From Phoronis australis (lineage: Eukaryota; Phoronida; Phoronidae), in NCBI GenBank assembly GCA_002633005.1, contig NMRA01000586.1, forward strand, positions 198,191 to 262,190: a DNA stretch of 64,000 nt, read 5' to 3'. Numbering within the stretch: position 1 is the first letter of the stretch; each line of letters begins with the position of its first letter. Positions 26,301 to 41,300 of this stretch are shown here, in pieces. The position numbers and the translations under genes are program-made. Below the pieces are notes generated by a model. That model had not been told where the DNA came from and searched no databases. It was given only the letters and a program-made list of their open reading frames with translations.

Positions 26301-29300
26301 AGTACATGACAGAAGCAGTTGGTCACAAAACTGTTTCCCCTCATGACATTTAAAACAGTGAAACTAATGGGAAATAGACTATTGTGTGAGAAAATTTTTG
26401 GTCACAAAATGGCTTAACCATCTACCCCTCATTCTCAGTTACAAGGGAAGGCTGCACTGATGATAAATTTGACTTTTACCGACATCGTGATGAAGAATAC
26501 TGGGTCATTTTGTCTGAGTACTCTTGGCTTGTACTGTAAAGGGCCATCTTTAATTCAGGTACAACCATTAGTTATTGTCAGTTATGATGTGTTATTTGTG
26601 AAGGCTGCATTAATATCACTAGTCACGATACTGTCTTCACATAACATTACATTATCATTCCACAGGAGGAGTCTCAGTTACTAGAACCATCCAGTCTCAG
26701 TCCTCTAGAGGCGCTCCTCACTCACGGAGGCCCCTTCCCTCCCATGCTGGACATTCCGCCGGACGCTGATGATGACACTATGGTTGACTTGGCCATCGCC
26801 ATGAGCTTACAGGAGCAGGCAGGAAACAGCTCCGGGCTGGCTGGTCTGCAGGCGCTCTCATTGGCTGGTCAGCACATGCAGGAACATGGGGTGAGTCAAA
26901 GGATGTGTTAGAGGCTTGTACTACACTTCCTGTTTGGTTGCTATTAATTCATACCAGGCTTATTATAACTGATATCAGTCTTTTGATAACTGATATCCGT
27001 CTGTTGATAACTGATACCAGTCTGTTGATAACTGATACCAGTCTGTTGATTACTGATACCAGTCTGATGTCATTCATAGCATCCTTCATGGAAAATTTCA
27101 TTTGATCATTGATGACATGTCTTGATTTTATTCAACGGTTAGTACGAGTTCTTGTCAACCATTTATATCATATATCATATATCGTATATCATACCATTTA
27201 TATCACATACCATTCCTACCAATTCGCATGGTTCATATGATCGACCCACAACTGCAGCACTGTACAATGCTGTATTAACAGTTCACTCAGTTCTTATTTC
27301 GTGAACATTGATCATCACAAAAACCTTGAGATTCTCTGAGTTACTTTTTCTGTTGGTATTACTGGGCAGACATGATACTATTAAGCCACTCACTCAAACA
27401 CTTCCAATCACTTCTGTCCTTCAGCATATCTTGTGTCATTAATAAGGCATCCATTTTGATGTAGTTGCTTTTTCTATAATGCAAACCCGTGGTCATCTTC
27501 AATAATGTTGCTTTCACTCAATAGTAATGAACGCGCATTGTGGGGCCGTTAACATCACTTTTCCATTGTTACCAAGGAAACTACAGTCGGTTATATTATT
27601 GAACTTGTTTAATCTAAGATAGCCAGGGATTCAAATTATTCATCAAGTTGTGGCATCATCCCTCAAAAAATTGCATGTATTAACCCAAAAATTTTGCTCC
27701 AAATTTCACTGATATTTAATGAAATGAAAATTTACACTACTGTAACGCTATAGTAACTGTGACTCCAAAAATGTTTTTCTTTGCTTTCCGCTTGCAGAAC
27801 CCTAACCCTAACTCTTTAGATGTGATTTATGTGTTACTTGTCTTAGGGAGAGGGGTCGTCAGTTAACGACGGTCAGTACTCAGACACAACAGCGTCTGCA
27901 CCAGGCTCTGATGACGAGGCTGTTAGTACGGCGGCAACAGATGGCTCCACTCTACGCACATCACCCGCAGATCACGCAGGCAGCGGTGGCTCAGAGAGTG
28001 ACCACGGTAGTGCGGTGGACTCTATCTCTGGAGAGCAGAATGGTACGTGTTGTTATGTCTTACAGTTGTTGTGCCATAAAGTGTTTGGCGCTTCCTTTTG
28101 GACAAGAATTGCCCAGTCTGATTGCAGGTTGTAAGTTTGCTGTCTGGTATCAAACCTTCGTATTTATTTTTGCGTTGAATGTTTTGGAAAATTTGTCTGT
28201 TTTCTCTTCACAAGATATATGTCTGTATGAGTCTTCAATGTTTTTTTATGTCCTGCAGTCACAGACAACGAGTTTAAGTTTAACTATATCCACATGGGTC
28301 TATAGTACTGTGCTGTCTAAAAAGCATTTCTATTTTGTCAACGTCAACCAGCTTGACATCTGGTTGTTTGGAAGTTAATTAAAAATTTGTCAATTTTTTT
28401 ATTTGTTCACGTAGCGAGTGGCCGCAGCAGTGCTTATGGTGACCCCATACAGGAGGCGCAGACAACAGGTGCCCGTAGCGAGACTAGTAGTGTCGGTGCA
28501 CCCAGCACATCTTTGCAGTATGAGAGAGACACCTATGAACCTGACGTCGACTCCACCTACAGGCTGCACATGCTGCGTATGACTCTACTGGAGCGACTGA
28601 TGGAATACATACCACAGCTGAAGGAAGTGGGAGGAGTCAGGGCTATTCCTTTCATGCAGGTGGGTGGGCTGTGCAAGTGTCAATCATAGTGGATTGTCAG
28701 CATCAATCACCAATCAGATTGTTTGTTGCTATCTTGTGACATATCTTAGAATGCAGAATAGATTAGTGTCAAGTAGCACCGATGATAGGAATTCTGTTGT
28801 GCCAAAATGCTGCAAAAATACACAATCCTTTTTTTGGAAAATGAATATTATATTCACTGTTGTGGAAACACAATGTTGCGTTTTACACTTTGGTTTCTCG
28901 ACCACCAGGTGGTGCTGATGCTGACTTCGGACCTGGACAGCGACGAAGACCGGGACCGTGCTGTGCTTGATGGTCTACTGTCTGTCCTGTTGGGACAACT
29001 GGACATTGGTCAACGAGAGCAGGCCAAAATAGCTGAGCGTAGTAATGTGCAGGAAGTACGTCTGATTGTCATGCGTCTGCTGAGCGTGTTCATGTCACGC
29101 ACGCGAGCGGGGGCGAAGCCGTCAGGGGAGTCGTTCTCCTTCCTTAGTACTAGTACAGCCACAGCGCTGCTATCAACAGGAGCCATTGACTTCTGCCTGC
29201 AGGCTCTGAAGCTTCTGCTTGATTACTGGAAACAGCTACCTGTTGAGGAGGAGGGAGCCACGTTGCCCGGGCAACTGCTGAAGCCACACCCCACTACATC

Positions 29301-32300
29301 TCCTCCCGACATGAGCCCGTTCTTCCTGCGGCAGTACGTCAAGTTTCACGCCAGTGACGTCTTTGAGTCGTACCCACAGCTGCTAACTGAGATGATCTTG
29401 AGACTGCCGTACCAGATGAAGAAGATCTCCGACGTCACCGCCGGTGTCGCTGCGCCAACCTTTGAACAGGCGTGGTTCTACTTCCTGTCAGAGTATATGA
29501 TGACGCAGCAGACGCCGTTTGTCAAACGACAAGTGAGGAAACTTCTGCTCTTCATCTGTGGCTCCAAAGAGAAGTATCGTTTGCTTCGAGATCTTCACGC
29601 CCTTGAGTCACACATCAAGGAGGTCAAGGTCATTTGTGGCAAGTATGGGTTCGATGAGCTTCGCACAGCCCCCGTCAATGTCCCGTACAACGTGTTGATC
29701 ACACTCATAGAACACCTGAAGTCGTGCGGAGAGGTCGCGACCTCGCGCACTGGCAACTGGCAGAAGTTGTGCCATAAGAACGACAACATCCTGTCATTCT
29801 TGATCCAAGCCAGCATCCTGTTGGACGAGGGTGTGGCACCGGTGCTGCTTCAGCTGCTGCAGTGCGCCCTCTGTGGAGCAAAGGTTATAGCTGGACAGGC
29901 GGGGCACTCATCGTCACCAGCAAAAACGAAGAAAGACCGAGAGAAGGAGAAGGACAGCCAAGGTGAGATTAATAAAAAAAAGTTGGCAAAAGGTTACCTT
30001 GGAAACGTATTCAGGACAGGCATCAGTTTGTATTTCACTTGCTTCTTTGTAATAACATAATACAACCAGCTTAAAGTTGTATTTCATTTTCAACACTTAA
30101 ATTCTGGTTTAAAGTTTCCAACAATTTCTGGACTTTATAATTCAAGTTATGAGTTGCTCCATCTGTTGACAATCACAAGCTATGTCTGTATGCTTCAGGT
30201 GAAGACAGCCAATCACACGACGAGGGCCTCAGTATCATCTTGGTTCAACAGGTCAACAAGCTGGTGGAACGCGACCTCTTGGTTCGCTTCTTGCGTGCCT
30301 TTCTACTGGAGTCCAACTCGACCGCGGTCCGCTGGCAGGCTCATGCACTTGTGTTGCACATTTATAGGTGTGACTCTTTTCAAATTTCTGGCAGGAGCTC
30401 AGCTGATGGTTTGACTCCTATGAATTTCAGAAAACCAGCATTGTTTTGATTTGGCAATAGAATTAGTCTGTCCTAAACTGCATCAAATGCTAATAGAATT
30501 CAGCATTTCTGAAGTGTATCGTTTATGAATCAATGCAATTCAGCAGTCCTAAAGTGTATCATTTGTGAATAGAATTCAACAATCCAAAGCTACCATTGTC
30601 AGCTAGTGCTGCAGAGTAAATTGGGTGACTTATTGTCATAGATGCTTTTTAATGGGATAATTTTTATTGCATGAAACAAACACGCGTTGAATAGCAGTGA
30701 ACAAATTGAGAAGTTGCAGGGCGTTATGTGTGGATGAAATATTGTCATGGATGTTTCTCACATGGCTCGCATTTTGTTTCTGTGATTTACTTTGTGTGGC
30801 CTTAAAGTTACATTAGATGGTTTTTGTGAAAAATCTGTTTCGCATTTAAGGCAATCATTCTGGTCTAGTCTAGGATGTTGGTGAACCCCATATTGACAAA
30901 CTGCCTTCTGTACTTAATCCTTTCCAATGATAACAATTAGAGTAATCTTTTCTTTTACAGCTCCACCTTGTGAATACCTTTTTTGTTTGTGATCATTTTT
31001 GGCTTTTGATTGTAGAAACTCTTCACAGTCCCAACAGGAGGTGCTGCTTGATCTGATGTGGAATATCTGGCCAGAATTGCCGAGCTATGGTCGAAAGGCG
31101 GCGCAGTTTGTCGACCTGCTCGGTTACTTTGCCCTCAAGACGTCACAGACATCGGACTCCAAGGTCAGCTTTGTTCTTTTTGACAATTTTGTTTGTAACC
31201 ATTATGAGATGAAAATTAATGCGAAAGAGAAACTGTCAAGGTGTTTAATAGTTTTTAACTTTATTTGTCTGTGGCCAGTTTGACTGTCCGTCACAATGCT
31301 GCTTACTCATTTGCAGTTAATACTTTCCATCACATTTCTTGCTCTTCGCCATAATTGTTTTCACCGATGTCCATGTATGCTTTTCAGAAGAGCTCTTGCT
31401 ACTTTTTGTTTCTTGCCACGATCGCACGTCTCGCTGTCCATCATAGTTGTTGCTCTTGTTCCTTACAGGTCTCCGACTACACCCAGAGAGCAGTGGACAT
31501 GCTGAAGTGTCAGAACGAGATACTTTCCAACCACCAGAATTACAACATCTATAAGTAAGTCGATGTTAATTCAATCTCAGTTTGTACATTGCCCAGTCCT
31601 GTGGGCACATTACCCAGTCCTTTGGACACATTGCCTAGTCCTGTGGACACATTGCCTAGTCCTGTGGACACATTGCCTAGTCCTTTGGGTACCTTTTCCA
31701 CCTGATTTGAGCTGTGTAAGAGATAACAGCGCTCACAACATACAGTGGTATGATCTGCTAACCTTTACTTCCAGCCAACTACAGGGTCTGGTCGAGTTTG
31801 ATGGTTACTACCTGGAGAGTGATCCCTGTCTGGTCTGTAACAACCCGGAGGTGCCACTCACGGTAAGTCCACTGTCACTGTTCTAAAGATGTGGTACAAT
31901 CTAAGCGTTGCCTTCGTGGTGAGGTCAATTTTAATTAGCTAATAGGCTTCTGTCGAGGAGACGAGAGCGACTTTCCATTTTCAGAAGATTTGGACATATT
32001 CTATATCACCTAGTAACCATTTTAAACGTTAGTTGTGCTTTTTGGCATCTGCCTCTATCCACCAACCTGTTTGAAAGATCACATGAAATTTGGCAGATGT
32101 GTTCCTGATGAGAATCCAGCTGCTGACATAGATTTTTCTGGCATTTGACTACTGTAGTGCCCCCCAGTGGCAACTCTGATTTTTGCTTCCACGGTGTTAC
32201 GGGGAGATTTTATGTAGGATGAACATGTCATTTATTTATCATTAAAGTATGATACAAACACATTAGAACTTGGGTTGACTATGTACATGAGAATAATATT

Positions 32301-35300
32301 ACGTGAGAAGTATAAGTATTAATTTAGTATATAGTGGTTGTTGTGTATTAATTAAGGGTATTAGTTGTTTACTGAAATTTATTGCCTCCTATGAGTGCAT
32401 AGGAAATGAATCAGCATATTTGTCTCTAACCATGTGTTTATGCTCTGCTAGCAGAATTATGTAACTTTAAATTCACCGGAATTGGTCAACTGTGGGGTTA
32501 GCCAGTTCTGACAACAACAATAGTCTTGTTATTATTCAGCAGAAATTACTTAAAGATTTGTCTGTCCGTGACCATATTTGNTATTTCTACTGTGAAGAAA
32601 ACGACCAGTGAGTGTTTTTTCAGACGTCACCGACCACTGTGGCGTCTGTGGCCGTTTCTCCCAAACCTTCTGCAGGATCTTTATTAAAGTTAGCAAGTGT
32701 AATTGTATGAAGTTGACAACAGACAACTATGACATTTGTGCTGTTCCAACTACTGGTGCGTCCCCCCCACGCCCCCCATTTATTTTTTCACTGTATCTTT
32801 GACACTTCTTGGCTGATTTTCATGAAATTTAATAAACAGGTTTCTATTAAACAGTCTGTAGGTTCCAGTTTTTTTCTTAGATTTGACATGTAATGGCCTT
32901 TATTATTATCGTGAAATTTTGTTAATAATTTTCTACCAAGTAGACGATGACACCTTCTCATTTTTGGGCGGATATGACGTATTCTGCGCTACCCAGTGGC
33001 CATTTTTGGCATCACCTTCTCCATCCACAAAACCGTTTGAAGTTTCATTAGACATATAATTTGGAGATGTGTTCCTGATTAGAAGACTGAGGCTGACATT
33101 GATTTTGGGACTGGTTCAACTACTCTGCCTCCTCCTCGTAACTTAGTTCCTCGATGCTTTTTCATGAAATTTGGTGAACAAGTTTCTATTATGAAAATGG
33201 CAGTACCTTTTTTGTGATGGAATTGACATGTTCTGAACCAATTACTGATCATGTTAATTATTTTTTGGTCTGTTTCTTGTCTGCTTCAATCTGTATCTGT
33301 CATACTGCTTACAGGATCATTGTGAAAATTGGCCGACTTTTTCACCAACGAGAGCATGACTGACGTGGATTTTCTAATGGGTCCAACTACTATCATGGTG
33401 CCTCTAGTGACATTTTTTGCATCTATGGCTGTATCTCCTGAACGCCTTGCAAAACGTTGAAATTTTGTAATTGTATTCCTGCTAGCTTGACAACAGATGG
33501 CATACCTCAGTTTGGAAAATGGATTGAAATTCAGCAACTAGCACTTATCTCTATATTTTCACAGAACTTGCACTTCAGGTTGCGAGATATTTTTAGATGA
33601 TAGTTTGGAGCTTAAGATGAAATTTCTGACGTATTCATTTTTTATGAAACGGGTCTCTGTAGCCTAGTGTTGGTTGACCGTGTTGGTTTTCTACATCAGA
33701 ACATCAAGCTGTCTGCCATCAAGGTAGACTCCAAGTTCACCACGACCACACAGATCGTGAAGCTGGTCGGTAGCCACACTGTCTCCAAGGTAACGGTCAA
33801 GGTCAGCGACCTGAAGCGGTCCAAGATGGTGCGTGTTCTCAACATCTTCTACAACAACCGTACGGTACAGGCAGTTGTGGAGCTGAAGAACAAGTGAGTT
33901 GTTGTTTCAATAATGATTAGAATAATTCTGTCTGTACCTGCATATAGCCCCAAAAGTGTACCGAGTCACCCATTAAATCTTTATTAATAAACTTTATTCG
34001 AAATACGAGTCAGGTGCATAACTGTGTCAGATCATACACAGTTTTTGCACTAACTGACCTTTCACCTTTGAACTCAGTTTGATCCAAAATCATTGCATAG
34101 GCCCTGCTACGGTGTCTGCATTGTGAGTTCACTAACCTTAGAAAGACAATCCCACTTTGAACGCTGCACATTGAAATACAACCCTCAACTGCTGGGCACT
34201 GTGGACATAAACACTTTAAAGTGAATATGAAGTTTGTTGTCACAAGCAGGTATCAATTGACCCCAAAACGACTGACAGTAGTTGCAAATGATTGACAGCG
34301 GTTCCAAAAATGATTGACAGCAGTTGCAAATGATTAACAGCAGTTGCAAATGATTAACAGCAGTTGCAAATGATTGGCAGTAGTTACAGACTTAACACTT
34401 ATGACATAGCAATTATGTTGTAAGATCTGGGGAAGGAAAAGAATAATTATAAACTAGAAAGATTATTGTCACGGCGTGACAATAATGGACTCTGCGCGCG
34501 CGTATTAAAGGAATTGTTATGGGAAGTTACTGACAGCAACCCCGTTTACCAAATTATGAAAAGAAATTCTTTAAAATTGTAGGAGTAATTACATGCTAAT
34601 GTTTTGATGACCTTTCCACTAACTGACCTCTTCCGGTGCATTATGAACCCCAGTGAGGGAATATTTGTGCAACCACTTTAAAGTATAGTTAATGCTAAGA
34701 ATCACAGATGTTTTACTTTAAGCACTTAAGAATACAACATGAATTAATTGGTCAAACTTTCAGAAGAAAAATGCACCTAATGACCCCATGGATGCACCAA
34801 ATGACCCAAAAATTTAGAATTCAAACTCAATTGCGTTTAGTAAACAGATATATAATTTTGAAGTCTCTAGCTCAAAATTTTAATTTTGCACTCAATGACC
34901 TTTGACCTATTTTTTCTGATTGGTTAGGCCTATTGCGTAGTTAAGTAGGTTGTTCAATTGGCATGTTGAGATACGCTAGTGTGCTGAAATTGAAATGAAT
35001 TCCTTGAAAAACGTAAGAGATATAACTTTTTGAACGTTAACTGACCTTTGCACTAATTGACCCTATCCGGTGCATTATAAGCGTCTTTAGGAGAATTATT
35101 GCAAAGCCCATGGAAAATGTGTGTAATGCTGAGAATCACAGTTGTCTAACGGTTGACACATCAGTGTACTTGGAGAATGAAAAGGTCAAATTTTCAGAAG
35201 AAAAATGCACCTAATGNTTAAAACTGAAGGAGGAGTAGCATTTTGAAAATTACATGACCTTTGCACCAAATGACCTCTTCCGGTGCAATATGGAATATGA

Positions 35301-38300
35301 TTATATAACCAATCAAAATTTATATACTGTCAAAAGTCATATGCTGAATTTAAAGACCGTACCTGTACCCATTTTGGAGTTATTAGGTGTCAAAGTTGGT
35401 CGGAAGAAGAATAAGAAGAATAAGAAGAATAAGAATAAGAATAAAATTGAAGAAAACCCAGGAACAACAGTACTCTGCGCTTACACGCGCAGAGTAATTA
35501 CTTTGTTCGTATGCGTGACATACAGAGTAATTTGTAAGGAAGGTTGTAAAGACAAGCGGTTTGTTGATTGATTAGGTCTGTCTGTACTATGAGCTTCTTG
35601 TCCAGTCTGTTGTCTACATTTCGTGATTAGTCTCGCGTAGTCAGTGTTCACGCTATTGCCGTTAGCTAGCTACAATTTCAGTCAAATGCTACAAGTTGCT
35701 AATAGATTAAGAATCAAACTGTTGCTGAGAAGGCCCCTCCCCCNCTACTAGAAGGCCCCTCTCCCCCTACTAGAAGGTCCCACCCCCCCTACTACTAGTA
35801 CTTGTGTGTGTTATACAATCTGTTGAAACCAGGCTTACTACACTCAATGTGTGCCCATGCATTTATATCCAAGTATCTGTCCTTAATTTGACATGCGTGT
35901 CATCTCATTATCTTGTCACCATGAACATTTAGTTGATTGGTTCCATTGTTTATGTCATCCATGTTATTGACAGAAATGACCAAACACAAGGAATTAGTTA
36001 CTGACTGTTTTACTGACTCGTATTGGCTATCTGAAATGTTCGCATGCGGTGATTTTTTGAAAACTTATCTGGTGATACAGTGTTTTTAGTTGACCATATT
36101 TTCAAAACTCAAAATACAAATTCACCTGATGCCAGTTATGTTAGGGTTGATCTAATCGCCAATTGTTCGGCAAGTATATCATGAGCCTTGTGATTATTTA
36201 CACTAGAGACACCTGTGGTCATCTTGTAAATTGGAATTGGAGAGCCATTGCCAAATCCCGAAAAACGAAGAACGATAATACAAAGGTTTAGTAATAAATT
36301 ATAAGTTCTTGAGAAAATTACGTATTAAATAGTCTAGTAGCTAATCGTGCGTGAAAACAGTGTTTGTGGGTTGAAACATAGCAGTAGGAAATGGGACGAT
36401 GGAAAAACCCTTTTCTCAGAAGTTTAGCCATTTTGACTTTGTGCTATGGAACTGTTTCTACATATTTTAACAGAAACATAGAAAAATGACTAATGTTGTC
36501 AATTAGTAAATTGCAATCAAGCCAATCAACGACTACGTCAGGGCAGGGTTACATAAATTTAAGAGTGCATTGTTCAACAATAGCAATGTGACATCTGTTA
36601 ATGCAATGTCGTTGTTGCTATCCACCATATTACTGTGATACAGTCATGCTTACAAAGTGTTCTTTCAGAAGATGTCATTAGTAGTAATAATTATACAAAT
36701 AAGCAAAATCTTCTTTTTATTCTTATCTATAATGAAAAGATATTTTGGAAGCTTTGCACCAAAATCTAATCCAAAGAACCAGGGGTTTTTATCCACTAAA
36801 AAATTGTGTACACTCTATATCATTGCCACTGGTCTCTCCTTGAATCCTTACAATGAATGTATATCTCTTCTTTTATGACAGCTGTTTCAATAATGAGTTT
36901 CTGAAATTATTCTGCAGGACAATATAAGTAATTATGGCACTTCTCATTTTCATAAGCTAATTAAAAGTGAATTTATAATTTGTGCATCTTATGCAGCCTT
37001 TTTTGTTTATTGAATCAGTTGACAGGATTATGTGCAGTAGTTGCCATAGCAACTGCATTTTTTTAAAGTAGTGCAATTTCCATGTTTGTTTTCATGATAG
37101 ACAAAACAGTATTTGCTTTAAGAAGTAATAAATTCTTCACAAATTTATTGGTGTTGTGATTGCAAAATACCTGGTTACCACGGTATGAAGCTCATTCAAA
37201 CTTAGGAACTCCCTTAAGTTTTCGGGGAGTGCCACTAAAATAATGGTCGCCTGCTTCCAACATGACTGCCATCAAGCCTAAAATTGATGGTCTTGACTGA
37301 GAAAATTCCCGGTTACCATGGTAACACTGCCCATTTCATCTTAGCATTACAACTAAGTTCCAACAAAGCCAAAGCGTATACTCTGGACAAGGTTGCCTCC
37401 CTCTAACACAAATTTGTTCTCAAATGTGAACTTGCTGGCTTCGACCAGAACAATACTTGGTTACCATCCATAGGTTTCAATGGAGTACCACTGTATGATA
37501 AGTTTCAAGGGAGTACCACTGTACGTGCTTTGAGCGTGATTGCCTGCTTCTAAGATGACTGCGTCATCAAAAATGCTAATTTTGGCTTGTTGCCTATTAG
37601 TGAGAAAAATGTTTGTGATCATCCTCTGTATCTGTGCTATATTTTGTTCACATGGTGGACACATATCAATGCTCGGTGTTGCTTGTGGTTGAATTGCCAG
37701 AAGAGTACTGGTTTGTCCTATTGTTTCGGTTTGTTTGTTCAGATATTAATCTTCAATGAACGATGACTCACCTTTTTCACTTCCGTAGAAAAAATGACAT
37801 CGTAAGCCATCTTTCATTACTGACCATTAATTAGTAAATAAGGATATCACTGTGTGTCGTGTGTGTTCATTCATTGGAGAGGTATCAAGTTATGACAGTG
37901 AGCACTTAGTCAGAGAACATCAGAGGTACTTCCTTGTTTATACTTTAAGTCACTGGAATCATAAAATTCCTTTTTGATGACAGACTGTGGAAATATTTGC
38001 TTTCTTTTTGCCAATACATTTTGTCTTCCGGTACATGACCTCATTACGCGTGACCTAATTAAACCTGTTCTTTTTGGTGTTTTACCTTCATTCTTCATTT
38101 AAATGATGATAAAGAAGCTTAGTTGGGTTCTGGTCTGTTTTTTTTTAATCAAGTCAATGATGAAGTATTTCAGTTGGCCACTTTCTCAAAAAAGACAATC
38201 TATATGAGACAAGAGAAATAATGCCGGGTTTTTTGCTCACCGTTTGACAAATCATGGTGTTTCAAACCTTAATTACACTTTGTAGAAAGTGGCATGACAG

Positions 38301-41300
38301 ATGGTTTGGTTCTGCTTAAGGTTGGAAACTTTATTCTGAGGTCAATTTTTGAGGATTTTGAACTCTTTGACAACATTGAGTTATTAATGCAACTGAAGAC
38401 AGAGAGTGTACTAAGTTATAAATACCACAGAAGACATTGTGTTACATTATAAAAACAACATAAGATATTTAGTTACATTTTAAATACAACAGAAGACATT
38501 GTGTTACATTATAAATACAACAGAAGACATTATGTTATACTATAGATACAATATAAGACATTGTGTTATATTATAGATACAACAAAAGGTATTGTATTCA
38601 TCATGTCAGTATTAGGACAGACTGTACACCTTGCAGCTGACACGACTTCATTCTCTAACTGTCTCCTGTTTGACACACAGCTGGTTCAAGTATCACTTAA
38701 GGCCTCTCTTTTTTCAGTATGCAGTCTCTTCTCAATCTTTGCCTCAATAAATCTTGTGTTTGCCGTCACCCATACAGGAGGAATATTTTTGTTAAAAAGT
38801 CAGGCATCTAGTTTTACTATACTACTCCAGTTCTCTTTGAGCTAGGATACATGGAATATTCCACTATGTGGCGCTACCATCTGGGACCGTTTCCAGAAGC
38901 ACAGGACCTTCTTGTAGCCCTTGCGAAACTGTTGGCAACGCAGGCCATAGACAAAACTGTTAATGCAAGAATTCGCTAGTAACAGCCATGATGTGAAACG
39001 GAGAAACTGTGTCGGAAGACGGCGTTGGGGATCTACTACCAAGGTAATAGCGTGCGGCAGCCAGCAGCTGACAAAAATTAGGAATACAATTAAGAGAGTG
39101 CAGGCAGCTTTTTGCTTTTTGTCGATTACGCTTGAGGTGTGCACACGCCTGGCACTACGTATTTTCTTAAAGAGGCGTGCGTAGCAGACGCACGTGATGG
39201 TTGCCGGGAGGACAAAGCCCTGGAAACCAAGTAGGATATAGAAGATTTTGTGTTGAGATTTCACGGAACACGTGCCCATGGCAGGCATGTACTGAGCTGT
39301 TGAGTAGCCAATGATCGGCCCAAGAAGACTACAAAGTATCATGTATGTGTAGAGAATTCCTAATATGGCAGCCATCTTGGATTTGGTGAAGATGCGTTTG
39401 TATGTGATTTCTCCCTTGCACACGTTGATGTACCGGTTGACTGCAATCGTCATAATACTGTAGATGGACATGCCACCACTGAAGACAGAGAAAAAACTGA
39501 CAATTTCACAGAGAGCAGTGCCCTCTGTGGTCTTGATTTCACCTGCCGACACGTTCATGAGGATTGTGGGTATAACGATGGTGACCATTAACAGGTCAGC
39601 CACGGCCAGGTTGATCACCAAAATGTTTCCGACTTTCTGTCTTGTCTCTTTCTGAATGACGAGAGCGCCAATGACTAGAATGTTTCCCAGGATGCCTATA
39701 ACTATCATGGCCGACAGCACGACTATCTCCACGTAGACTTTGACCATGTTGGATGTGCAGGCAAACTTTGAAGAACTTTCAATTCTGTTGTAGCTATGCT
39801 TGTTATGCTCGCGTCACCTGTTGGGGATTACAAAAACTCATGGGTGGTAAAAACTCAACACATTTCATATTACGCAAATAATCGCCAGAATTGTCCTTTT
39901 TAATTTTTTGTTATGAATAGAATCGAATTTTCCAAATTTTTGCCAGACGTTGTCATATTGGGCAAAACAGGAATGTGGTGAGGCATCGGCTTGGTGAAAC
40001 TTTTGTAGAAAAAATAAGAAAATAAAACTTACTTATCTGGCACATTGTGAAAAGGTGACTGTTGTTTCTTACATGCTTTATCGAATTTTACAGATTCTGT
40101 TTATTAAATATCCCAGGCCTGTGATGTAATCTTTATATTGAACACGTGACTAAGAAATTGACCGTGGCATGGCATGTTTCGAGTAAACTTACAAATTTGT
40201 AGTCAACATGACACGAGTGGTAAAACTTTGACTCTTGAGTTCTGAGATCGTGCTGCAACCTTGATTACACGTGTGCAGAGCCACCTGTTGTATCTGTTCA
40301 CAATGAACTGAACTTTAATTTTTATTTACATGACTGTGATTTTTATTAGTTCGCAAATTAAAAGTAAACATTGGAAACATGGATAGCGGCACGAGAAGTG
40401 ATTAAATAAAGTTGATGAAAGCACACGCATAAAAACAGAAAGTACAAATTAATAAATCTAGGTGCAAAAATGATGATTATAAATTAAATAAGGATGAAAG
40501 ACAGAAATAACAAAAGTAGAAAAGTTTTAGTAACAATATAACATGGACCATACACACACACTTTCACACACTCATGATTAAATAAAGTTGATGAAAGCAC
40601 ACGCATAAAAACAGAAAGTACAAATTAATAAATCTAGGTGCAAAAATGATGATTATAAATTAAATAAGGATGAAAGACAGAAATAACAAAAGTAGCAAAG
40701 TTTTAATAACGATATAACATGGACCATACACACACACTTTCACACACTCATGATTTATCTCAAACTGTATATCATGTGTTGTGTTTAACACTATACATTA
40801 AGTGTTTCAACAAAATGATATCCACATGTCCACCTGCTCATGAAAACATTTACAGCTTAGATCAAAATATGGAGAAGGGAAATTCCAAAATAATGTAAAT
40901 GTCCCCCAAAAATGTAATATCAATACTTCTTAAATGTAAACATGTGGAAACACTCATTCAGTGTGTCACTTGTTGACAAACACCAACCTTGTAATCTAAA
41001 GGTGATGGGGGCATTGTACGGTATCGTATAGACTAGGTTAATGCCGTCTAATCTTTGTTCTTGCCTATTAATGTTTGAGTTGAAACAAGGTTCAGTGTCT
41101 TTTTGAAGTTTAGTTGAACAGTGTCTTTTTGAAGTTTAGTTGAACAGTGTATCTCCAAACACTTTTTAGTATTACGAAAACATGGCTTTGAATTTAATAT
41201 TATTTGACCATAAATCCTGATCTAAAACACCAGTATCCTTACTCTGTAAGCTAAGGAGTTTGGAAAAAGGTTTGTAATAATCAAAGTATTCATAGTATTC

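Larger units (their letters stand above)
25034..26665 (+). other. UBR4 intron 26: minisatellite, GC-rich insertion and assembly overlap
   Basis: Contains a 42-bp minisatellite, a GC-rich insertion of about 320 bp, and a 428-bp segment present twice (25,121-25,548 and 25,550-25,977) joined by a single N at 25,549. Minus-strand open frames here are by-products of the repeat period (42 is divisible by 3). Confidence 0.85.

Noticed and set aside
27911-28378. 155-codon plus-strand frame over exon 28 and the following intron
   Set aside because: It is in a different frame from the UBR4 reading, which carries the conserved Ser/Asp-rich sequence.
38963-39184. Plus-strand frame inside the GPCR
   Set aside because: Antisense shadow of the receptor, which has all seven transmembrane landmarks on the minus strand.
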